A stretch of DNA of 64,000 bases from Bdellovibrio sp. KM01 (GTDB lineage: Bacteria > Bdellovibrionota > Bdellovibrionia > Bdellovibrionales > Bdellovibrionaceae). Below are positions 57,513-64,000 of this stretch, piece by piece (within the stretch, counting starts at the first letter, position 1; each line of letters opens with the position of its first letter). Made by a program: the position numbers and the translations under genes. Under the pieces are notes generated by a model. That model searched no databases and was not told the origin of the DNA. It saw nothing but the letters and a program-made list of their open reading frames with translations. The DNA lies in the NCBI RefSeq assembly GCF_013752535.1, contig NZ_CP058348.1, positions 1,674,001-1,738,000 of the forward strand. Reading direction: 5' to 3'.

Positions 57513-58031
57513 TTAGTGGCGAACGATATCTGTCGCAGTTTCTTTAGCCACTTCATTCAAGCAATCAGCAAAGAATTTGCAAACCATGAACAGGTGAATT
57601 TGTTCATCTTGCTCAAGGGCTGGTTCCAAATCTGGAGACATGAAAAGCTCTTCGATCATATAGTTTACAAGCTCAGGTTGGCCTTCGGCTTTTGCGCGCT
57701 CTTGAATTTGCGTGATCATCTCGTCGTTCATTTGCAGGTAAGATTCCATTTCTGGTTCTGCTTTTTCAAAACGAGCCACAACTTCATCTTCAGTGATCGG
57801 GCGAAGTTTTTTATATTTTTCTTCAAAGGCGCGGTTCAAGATCAACGCCATCATGAAACCCAAGTCTTGAGCGCTCTCAGACATGTCTTCGATGAATTCC
57901 ATGAAAAACCCACCCAAATCTGGTTGCACGTCAAATAGGTGCTCGGACGCTTTTTCCAAATCTGCTTCAGTGGTCATGCCGCAGATCACGTCGATAGAAT
58001 CTTGTACAACTTCAAATGGGATTTTTTCCAT
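57513..58031 (-). CDS. Acidic cytoplasmic protein, unknown function
   Basis: A 172-residue acidic helical protein from ATG 58031, chosen because AGAGGA lies five bases upstream (an in-frame ATG at 58085 lacks it). No signal peptide or membrane helix. The segments CGMTTEADLEKASEHLFDVQPDLGGFFMEFIEDMSESAQDLGFMMALILNRAFEEKY and NYMIEELF look like repeated helices. The family is not recognised. It is divergent from the cis/trans isomerase gene with a 55-base spacer. Confidence 0.75.
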   Translation of the reverse strand: MEKIPFEVVQDSIDVICGMTTEADLEKASEHLFDVQPDLGGFFMEFIEDMSESAQDLGFMMALILNRAFEEKYKKLRPITEDEVVARFEKAEPEMESYLQMNDEMITQIQERAKAEGQPELVNYMIEELFMSPDLEPALEQDEQIHLFMVCKFFADCLNEVAKETATDIVRH

Positions 58032-58086
58032 GCTATTCCTCTTACTTGTGTTTACTATGGCAGAGGATACAGGGGAGATCGGCACG

Positions 58087-60414
58087 ATGCAATTCTTTAA
58101 GACATTAGTTATGATGCTGTTTACGACGCTGGGCTTCTGCTTTTACACTGGGGCATTGGCCGCAGAGACGCTTTCTGAAGACCTTTTCACTCACAAAATT
58201 CAGCCCCTTTTTGACAATCGCTGCCTGGCTTGTCACAGCTGTTTCAATGCCCCTTGTCAGCTGAATCTTCAAAACTTTGATGGCTTTGCCCGGGGAGCAA
58301 ATAAATTCAACGTCTATGATGGCACTCGCAGTAAGAGCGTTGAGCCCTCGCGCATCTGGATCGATGCAAAATCCACCAAAGAGTGGCGTGCGAAGGGGTT
58401 TTTCACGGTTCATAATTCCATCGAACCTGAGAAAAATATCTTTTTTCAAGTGCTGAATTTGCGAGCAATTAATACGTCTTCTGTTAAAGCGCAGGTGCAT
58501 GAGAGCCAAGTCTGCGCAGCCAACAGCGAAGAGTTAAATGCCATGAAATCGGCCCAACCGCAGCTGGGGATGCCTTATGGTCTGCCGGCTTTGCACGAAG
58601 GGGAGCTTGAAACTATCAAAGCTTGGATTTCCAAAGGGGCCCCGGGGCCAAGTATGGATGCGGATAAAAAAGCCCATTCCATTCCTACGAAACTGCAGCC
58701 TCAGGTGGAAATTTGGGAAAAGTATTTCAATCAAAATGAACTGAAGCAAAAACTGGTCAGTCGTTATCTTTTCGAACATCTTTTCTTGGCCCACATTTAC
58801 TTTCCAGAGGAACCGCGAACATTTTTACGCCTGATTCGTTCTAAAAATCCGTGTAATAAACCCGACGAAATTGCCACGCGCAGACCCAATGACGATCCGG
58901 GCGTTAAAAAATTTTATTACTGTTTCGTGAAATTTCCGGGCACGATCGTTTCAAAAACGCATTTACCTTACGAATTATCCCACCAAAAGCTGGCGCGCTT
59001 TAAAGAGCTATTTGATCAAAAGTGGGATGTGCAAACCTTGCCGTCCTATGAATCCGGAGTGGCGGAAAATCCTTTCGTCGCCTTTCAAGATATTCCTGTG
59101 AAGCTTCGTTATCAGTTTTTACTTGACGATGCTCAATACCACGTTGCGACCTTTATTAAAGGGCCTGTATGTAATGGCACCATGGCTGTTAATTCCATTC
59201 AAGAGCAGTTCTATACGTTTTTCTTAAATCCTGATTCTGACAATATGGTTCTTTCCAGGGACTATGAAAAGCAAGCCGCCCCTCTGTTGGCACTCCCTGG
59301 AAAATTTGGCTCTGATGTGGAGTTTACGTCGGCGCCAATAGACTTAAAACGTATCACTGATTATCGTGAGGCCTATCGACTGCTTCGCAGTAAAGAGCTT
59401 ATTAAAAATCGTCCAGACGGTTATACCCTGAATGATATCTGGAATGGTGATGAGAAAAATAATAACGCCGCATTGACTATTTTCCGTCATGACCAAAATG
59501 CCGTGGTGATGAAGGGGGCGGTTGGTGATCTTTCAAAAACTGTTTTCGTTCTGGATTATCCACTTTTTGAAAGATTGGTTTATAACCTGGTCGTGAATTT
59601 TGATGTTTTCGGAAATCTCGGGCACCAGCTTCTGACTCGAGTATACATGGATATGATTCGAATGGAGGCCGAAGAGTTGTTCTTAAGATTTTTACCTCCC
59701 GAAGAGCGACTTCAATACCGTCGCACCTGGTATCAAGGAATTTTGACTAGCGCAAAAATGGAATATATTTTTCCTCCGGTAGGGGCTGGGGAGCCCACGG
59801 GAGTTCGCTTCACCAAGGGCACGCAAACCAAGCGGCAAATGGTTGAAAAAATACTTTTTTATCGTATGAATGAAAAAGTGCGAGGTGAGATTGATGACAT
59901 TAACTGGAAGAAAGTCACTCCGCCAGCAAGTTCAGGTCTTAAAGTAAATGCCACGGGACTCAACAAAGAATTCCGGAAAATATCTTCCATCGCTGCAGAA
60001 AGCAGCTCTCCCTTTGCGCGCTATTTTCCTGATGTGGCCTTTGTGATGGTTAAAGGAAAAGACCAAACTCGAGTCTTTTCACTCATTCATAATAAAGAGC
60101 ATGAAAATGTCTCTTGGATCACAGCCGAGTCCTTACGCATGTCTCCGAAAGAAGATACTCTCACTGTGCGAGAGGGTTACTGGGCTTATTATCCGAATAT
60201 GATTTTCCAAGTGCCAGAAAAGGAATTGCCGGCATTTACATCTTTCATCACGCGTATAAAAAATGAACAAGGCTATGAAGCCCTGGTAGACAAGTGGGGA
60301 GTGCGTCGACAAAATCCTCATTTCTGGAGTGCCTACGATGAACTACAAAAAGTGTATCTGGATTACGACAGAATAAACGCCGGCTACATCGACCTAACCC
60401 GCTACTCCCTCTAG
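58087..60414 (+). CDS. Fatty acid cis/trans isomerase
   Basis: CTI converts cis-unsaturated membrane fatty acids to trans and rigidifies the membrane under solvent or heat stress. The 775-residue protein has a signal peptide (ending ALAA) and a heme c attachment motif in RCLACHSCFNAPCQL, as in known CTI. Later motifs are KSVEPSRIWID, PYGLPALHEGE, FEHLFLAHIYF and KGPVCNGTMAVNSIQEQF. ATG 58087 is chosen with AGGGGAG nine bases upstream. The frame is open back to 57883, but that part overlaps the opposite gene and has no export signal at its front. Confidence 0.85.
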   Translation: MQFFKTLVMMLFTTLGFCFYTGALAAETLSEDLFTHKIQPLFDNRCLACHSCFNAPCQLNLQNFDGFARGANKFNVYDGTRSKSVEPSRIWIDAKSTKEWRAKGFFTVHNSIEPEKNIFFQVLNLRAINTSSVKAQVHESQVCAANSEELNAMKSAQPQLGMPYGLPALHEGELETIKAWISKGAPGPSMDADKKAHSIPTKLQPQVEIWEKYFNQNELKQKLVSRYLFEHLFLAHIYFPEEPRTFLRLIRSKNPCNKPDEIATRRPNDDPGVKKFYYCFVKFPGTIVSKTHLPYELSHQKLARFKELFDQKWDVQTLPSYESGVAENPFVAFQDIPVKLRYQFLLDDAQYHVATFIKGPVCNGTMAVNSIQEQFYTFFLNPDSDNMVLSRDYEKQAAPLLALPGKFGSDVEFTSAPIDLKRITDYREAYRLLRSKELIKNRPDGYTLNDIWNGDEKNNNAALTIFRHDQNAVVMKGAVGDLSKTVFVLDYPLFERLVYNLVVNFDVFGNLGHQLLTRVYMDMIRMEAEELFLRFLPPEERLQYRRTWYQGILTSAKMEYIFPPVGAGEPTGVRFTKGTQTKRQMVEKILFYRMNEKVRGEIDDINWKKVTPPASSGLKVNATGLNKEFRKISSIAAESSSPFARYFPDVAFVMVKGKDQTRVFSLIHNKEHENVSWITAESLRMSPKEDTLTVREGYWAYYPNMIFQVPEKELPAFTSFITRIKNEQGYEALVDKWGVRRQNPHFWSAYDELQKVYLDYDRINAGYIDLTRYSL

Positions 60415-60448
60415 GGTGCCAGGTCCTGTTTCTGTATGCGCTGCAGAA

Positions 60449-60928
60449 CTACTGGCACTTAGAACACAGCCCGAAAAAATCCAAGCGGTGAGAGACTTGT
60501 TTGTAACCCATTTTCTCCACCATTTGGATGTGCTGATCCAAATCGCAGATATGCAAAGGTTCCACGCGCTGGCAGTTACGGCAAATCACGTGATGATGAT
60601 GATGGCCCGATTCCAGTGTCAGCTCAAAACGAGCCACGCCGTCGCCAAACTCCAAACGTGAAACGAGCAAAGTCTCTTCGAATTTTTTTAGAATGCGATA
60701 AATTGTAACCAGATCTACACCGGCGTCTTTGCCGCCCAGTTTTTTAAAGATCTCGTCCGCAGAAATAGGTTCAGGATGATGCAAAAGAATTTTAAGCATC
60801 TGACTGCGTTGCTGGGTCAGTTTCATGCCCGCTTTGCGCACTCTTTCTTCAAGAGTATCGATATCGATATTTTTACGTTCCTGACTGCATTTATTCACCG
60901 GGCCAAGATAGCTGATTTGTGTCCACAA
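60449..60928 (-). CDS. Fur family transcriptional regulator
   Basis: A 159-residue (or shorter) regulator with the Fur winged-helix (AGMKLTQQRSQMLKILLHHPEPISADEIFKKLG, VDLVTIYRILKKFEETLLVSRL) and dimerisation domain (GHHHHHVICRNCQRVEPLHICDLDQ). Cysteine pairs CRNC and CSKC form the structural zinc site, and the GHHHHHV cluster is typical for metal sensing. Fur, Zur, PerR or Mur specificity cannot be assigned. The start is unclear: TTG 60928 or GTG 60898 are in frame, both with poor ribosome binding sites. It stands next to the EI24 gene on the same strand. Confidence 0.85.
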   Translation of the reverse strand: MWTQISYLGPVNKCSQERKNIDIDTLEERVRKAGMKLTQQRSQMLKILLHHPEPISADEIFKKLGGKDAGVDLVTIYRILKKFEETLLVSRLEFGDGVARFELTLESGHHHHHVICRNCQRVEPLHICDLDQHIQMVEKMGYKQVSHRLDFFGLCSKCQ

Positions 60929-60953
60929 AGCCAGCCCGGTGTTGTGAATATAC

Positions 60954-61679
60954 TTAGGTTTTCTTAGATCTCAGCACTGTAAGTGCGTTTAATGCGTAAT
61001 AGGTGTAGCAGATGGCTGCGAAGACGGGAATAAAGAACAAAGCAAACGGAATATAGGCGCAAAACCCCAGGATCAGGCCCATGCCAAAAAGAGCTTTTCC
61101 CTCTTTTTCCTCAATCAACTGGCGTTCTTCCTCGCTCGCATAATCCTGTAAAACGTCGTACAAAAAGACCCTTTTGTTGAGCCAGGAAGTCAGACTTAAC
61201 GGCACCAGGACCGGCCCCATAGGCAGCAACCACAGCGGCAAAGTCACTGTGAACCAAAAAATAAATAAAGCCGTCGCATACAGAGTATTCCAAAGACTTC
61301 CAATAAAAGTGCCACCACGTTTTTTCTCAAGGTGAGGGAAATCTTTTTCAGCAATCCATTTTAAAGCCAGTGGTAAGACAAAAATCGAAACGAGAATAAG
61401 AGCCGACAAAAAGCACGCAGGTACAAAAAGCAGCACTAACAAAATTGCCGCAATCGCATCAATGTAACCCTCTGCCCCCGTGAAATTATGAATCCATTGA
61501 AAGGGCCACAATCCCTGTAAGAAACCTTCAAGCCCCACTGTCCAACTGCCCCAGAAAAAAAAGAAAACAGCAAAAACCGCGATGACGGCAAGAATGGGAG
61601 GTAAGAATGTCAGAAGCAAAAGGCGGGAGCTAAACAAGGATTCAAAAGACTGTCTGAAAGTTTTGATTATCTTGTGCAT
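60954..61679 (-). CDS. EI24/CysZ-like membrane protein
   Basis: A 241-residue inner-membrane protein with four to six hydrophobic stretches. The pattern RQSFESLFSSRLLLLTFLPPILAV, then FVPACFLSALILVSIFVLPLAL, then FWFTVTLPLWLLPMGPVLVPLSLTSWLNKRVFLYDVLQDYAS, is that of the EI24 domain family, which includes the sulfate transporter CysZ. No sulfate assimilation genes are near, so the substrate is unknown. It lies 25 bases upstream of the Fur-family gene on the same strand, and divergent from the histidine phosphatase. Confidence 0.8.
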   Translation of the reverse strand: MHKIIKTFRQSFESLFSSRLLLLTFLPPILAVIAVFAVFFFFWGSWTVGLEGFLQGLWPFQWIHNFTGAEGYIDAIAAILLVLLFVPACFLSALILVSIFVLPLALKWIAEKDFPHLEKKRGGTFIGSLWNTLYATALFIFWFTVTLPLWLLPMGPVLVPLSLTSWLNKRVFLYDVLQDYASEEERQLIEEKEGKALFGMGLILGFCAYIPFALFFIPVFAAICYTYYALNALTVLRSKKT

Positions 61680-61733
61680 GAAAACATTTTTCCTCTTTTA
61701 AATTCAGCTTGCAAGTGTTTCAATGAGTCGATC

Positions 61734-62324
61734 ATGAGAAAAACGATTTATCTTTTCAGACACGGACAAACTGACTGGAATCTGGTGCGCAGACTCCAAG
61801 GACATTCCGATATTCCTTTGAATGAGGAAGGCCGCAGGCAGGCACAATGCCTGCAAAGTTTTTTCAGCGAAAACCCGGTTGAAATCATGGCAAGCAGTGA
61901 TCTTTCCCGCGCACAGCAGACAGCTGCTATTGCCAATGAAACCCTCAATGCGCCCACATTTTTCTCTGAAAATTTCCGCGAAGTATTTCTAGGAGATGCT
62001 GAAGGTATGTCTCAAGATGAAATCCTAGAGAAACACGGCGAAGACAACTGGAAACGATGGACCTCTCATGAAACCAAACATTTTGATTTTACGTATCTAA
62101 ACGGGGAGTCAGGTGTTGAAGCTGTTGAGCGATTTAAAAAGGGCTTATTAGATTTCTGTGAAGGCGAAGACTTCACTGTTGCCGGTCTTTGCACTCATGG
62201 ATTGATGCTGAAAAGATTTTTGCACTCGCTTCGTCCTGATTTACAAGAGCCCCTGCCGATTCCAAACTGTGTCGTTTACAGAATCGAATGGAGCCCGGAA
62301 GCAGGCTTCGAATTTAAACTTTAA
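61734..62324 (+). CDS. Histidine phosphatase family protein
   Basis: A 196-residue member of the phosphoglycerate mutase-like histidine phosphatase superfamily. The catalytic RHG motif is in TIYLFRHGQTDWN near residue 10, followed by GHSDIPLNEEGRRQAQ, SDLSRAQQTAAI and a second His in LCTHGLMLKRFLHSL. Similar proteins include alpha-ribazole phosphatase and broad phosphatases. The substrate cannot be told. The start ATG 61734 is chosen because the family begins there; the frame opens at 61674. Confidence 0.85.
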   Translation: MRKTIYLFRHGQTDWNLVRRLQGHSDIPLNEEGRRQAQCLQSFFSENPVEIMASSDLSRAQQTAAIANETLNAPTFFSENFREVFLGDAEGMSQDEILEKHGEDNWKRWTSHETKHFDFTYLNGESGVEAVERFKKGLLDFCEGEDFTVAGLCTHGLMLKRFLHSLRPDLQEPLPIPNCVVYRIEWSPEAGFEFKL

Positions 62325-62325
62325 T

Positions 62326-63834
62326 TTACTGCAGTCGTGGAAGTCGCATCACGAAAGTGGTGTTCGCGGCACCGCGGTCCAAAAACAGACTTCCTTTGTG
62401 ATTTTTCATAATCCCCGAGGAAATGCTTAGTCCCAAACCGGTTCCTTTACCAAGTTCCTTGGTTGTGAAAAAGGGTTGCATGATTTTTTCAGCCACATCA
62501 TCAGGGATTCTTGGTCCGGAGTCGACCACGCGAATATCGATATAGTCTCCATACTCGACCGCGTCGACACGGATCCATTTTTCCTCTGACTTTTGTGCTG
62601 CATCGAATGAGTTATTTAAAAGGTTTAAAAGCACTTGCTCCACTTGAATAACACGGCATTCGATTTCGAAATCTTCGTCGATAGGGGAAACTTCAAGTTC
62701 CACACCGTAATTGTAAAAACGCGTTTTACAGAATTCCAAAGTTTCTTCAACCATCGCTTTGGCCGAAACAAACTCAAACGGATCTTGTTCGCCTTCACGG
62801 GAAAAGGAACGTAAGGATTTAATGATTCTAGCGATTTTATCGGCGGTCTTGCTGATGCTTTCAGCGGCCTGTTTTATTTTTTCAGGATCTAGTTTTCCTT
62901 GCTCCACCATTTGAGCCAGTTGAAAGGAACGCGCCTGAATAACGGTCAAAGGGTTGTTGATTTCGTGAGCGATGCCCCCGGACATTTCACCAAGTGCTGC
63001 CATTTTCGCTGCGGAAATCATTTTCGCTTGGGTTTCCGCAATTTGTGTTTCGTTTTGAATTTCACGTGTTGAATCCCAGGCTACGCCATAAAATCGAGTG
63101 CCCATCTGTGATTCTTGTTTTCGGCCATACATGTTGATGTGATGAACCGAGCCATCATCGTGGCGAACTCGATAGCGAACATAGATTTCGGGATCGTTGC
63201 GATTATAAGCATCCATAAATGATGTATAGGAAGGCTCACGGTCTTCCGGCAATACCCGACGTCGGAAGGTCTCTAAAGGATCGTCATTGGGTTCTTCTCC
63301 GTGAAGCTCAAACATGCGTTTGTCCCAAACACCAATCGGGCCCACCGGGTCGTACTCAAATGTCGCCATCTTTGCAGCTGACAACGAGAGATTTAGTTTC
63401 TCCAAAGTTTGCGAAAGCTGCATTTCGTGTGCTTTTTGATCGTCAATGACCGCTGCAATTCCGACAACGCTGATCGGAACACCTTTATCATCGCGCTTAA
63501 AAACAGAGATACGATCATCAATCCAATGATACTGCCCCCATACATCTTTAAAGCGATACTCAAAGTGCATGACTTGGCCATCGACCATTTTGTTTAAAAC
63601 ATAATCACGGGTTTTCTCCAGTGTTCCCAAATCGTCAGGATGCATCACTGTGGGCCAATAATTTTGGCCCATGGCTCGAAGCTGTTCTTGAGTCCAACCA
63701 AAGCGACTGGCGACATTTTCGTTAAACCACGCCATGGTTCCTGCTTGTAAATCAAACAGATAGACCGCACTCGGCAGGAATTCGAAAACCTGCTCCACAA
63801 GATTTTTTTGATTCTTCAAAATTTCTTCAGCCAT
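62326..63834 (-). CDS. PAS domain sensor histidine kinase
   Basis: A 502-residue cytoplasmic kinase from ATG 63834 (ATG 63903 is in frame but extends it without a clear feature). Two PAS domains are visible: residues about 10-125 ([35 protein letters not shown]) and about 150-265 ([26 protein letters not shown]). The HisKA motif is [15 protein letters not shown], and HATPase_c shows [20 protein letters not shown] and [14 protein letters not shown]. There is no membrane helix and no adjacent response regulator. It would sense an internal signal and relay to an unlinked partner. Confidence 0.9.
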   Translation of the reverse strand: MAEEILKNQKNLVEQVFEFLPSAVYLFDLQAGTMAWFNENVASRFGWTQEQLRAMGQNYWPTVMHPDDLGTLEKTRDYVLNKMVDGQVMHFEYRFKDVWGQYHWIDDRISVFKRDDKGVPISVVGIAAVIDDQKAHEMQLSQTLEKLNLSLSAAKMATFEYDPVGPIGVWDKRMFELHGEEPNDDPLETFRRRVLPEDREPSYTSFMDAYNRNDPEIYVRYRVRHDDGSVHHINMYGRKQESQMGTRFYGVAWDSTREIQNETQIAETQAKMISAAKMAALGEMSGGIAHEINNPLTVIQARSFQLAQMVEQGKLDPEKIKQAAESISKTADKIARIIKSLRSFSREGEQDPFEFVSAKAMVEETLEFCKTRFYNYGVELEVSPIDEDFEIECRVIQVEQVLLNLLNNSFDAAQKSEEKWIRVDAVEYGDYIDIRVVDSGPRIPDDVAEKIMQPFFTTKELGKGTGLGLSISSGIMKNHKGSLFLDRGAANTTFVMRLPRLQ

Positions 63835-63950
63835 ATGGCTTAAAATGATAGCTTGAACCACCTCATAACGCAAAATGGCTAAATCATAATCAAACCTTAA
63901 CAATACACAAAAAATACCCCGTGCTAGATTCCGTTCGAATGGGAAAGTGT

Positions 63951-64000
63951 ATGAAATACCTTCAGTTACTGTCAGCTTTGCTTATATTTGCAGCATCTTT
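63951..64000 (+). CDS. Start of a secreted protein, 3' end outside window
   Basis: ATG 63951 begins MKYLQLLSALLIFAAS and runs off the window end. The basic residue followed by a hydrophobic core is a signal peptide. Upstream GGGAAAG gives a plausible Shine-Dalgarno. Nothing of the mature part is visible, so its role is unknown. Confidence 0.5.
   Translation, partial: MKYLQLLSALLIFAAS

Noticed and set aside
57883-58086. N-terminal extension of the cis/trans isomerase
   Set aside because: It overlaps the opposite hypothetical gene and places the signal peptide internally. ATG 58087 has the proper Shine-Dalgarno and signal peptide.

Overview
The window looks like chromosome of a predatory bacterium of the Bdellovibrio type (Bdellovibrionota). 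This is inferred from moderate GC, dense operons with stop/start overlaps, several secreted and prepilin-like proteins, and a small protein resembling the N-terminal half of the HNH-endonuclease family I recall as abundant in Bdellovibrio. No search was run, so the species is not fixed.

Left part (1-11630). Two membrane/spermidine-synthase-like genes converge at 905. The minus strand then holds a cassette of three prepilin-like genes and a secreted EF-hand protein (9110 down to 3928), followed in the same direction by an ER/K-helix membrane protein and the second spermidine-synthase-like gene. A small basic protein, a Lys-rich secreted protein, a TIM-barrel glycosidase-like protein and a Cys-rich secreted protein follow.

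Housekeeping block (11778-20042). queA-tgt-yajC-secD-secF, a terminator, then recJ-queC-DUF366-like. It combines queuosine/7-deazaguanine synthesis with the SecDF-YajC export motor.

Middle part (20039-33116). A possible periplasmic metal-binding protein, a large DUF3857/transglutaminase/TPR protein, a CopA-type copper ATPase, a double pseudo-receiver/PilZ-like protein, DUF486 and Na/Pi transporters, a Nudix hydrolase, a DCC protein, a LON-domain protein, heme A synthase and a His-rich CDF metal exporter.

Cassettes 2 and 3 (33242-45191). Two tandem copies on the plus strand of the same four-gene cassette seen at 9110-3928. Each encodes a giant GspK-like prepilin without Glu5, a small GspI/PilV-like prepilin, a GspJ/PilW-like prepilin and a secreted triple EF-hand protein. 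I propose three alternative calcium-binding tips for a type IV pilus or type II secretion pseudopilus. Each lead gene has a CCGATA box 21-23 bases before its start codon, resembling the FliA (sigma-28) -10 element. In cassettes 2 and 3 the giant prepilin carries an inserted coiled-coil hairpin with a Pro/Ser/Thr(Ala) loop. This is the most interesting system in the window.

Right part (45192-64000). TlpA-like thioredoxin, ABC1 kinase-like protein, photolyase, a TIGR01777-SRPBCC fusion, an orphan HNH-family N-terminal domain protein behind a Shine-Dalgarno-sequestering hairpin, a purine-salvage operon xdhA-xdhB-xdhC-ade, a hypothetical gene, a heme-binding fatty acid cis/trans isomerase, a Fur-family regulator, an EI24/CysZ-like membrane protein, a histidine phosphatase, a PAS histidine kinase and the start of a secreted protein. 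No rRNA, tRNA, IS element or CRISPR array was recognised.
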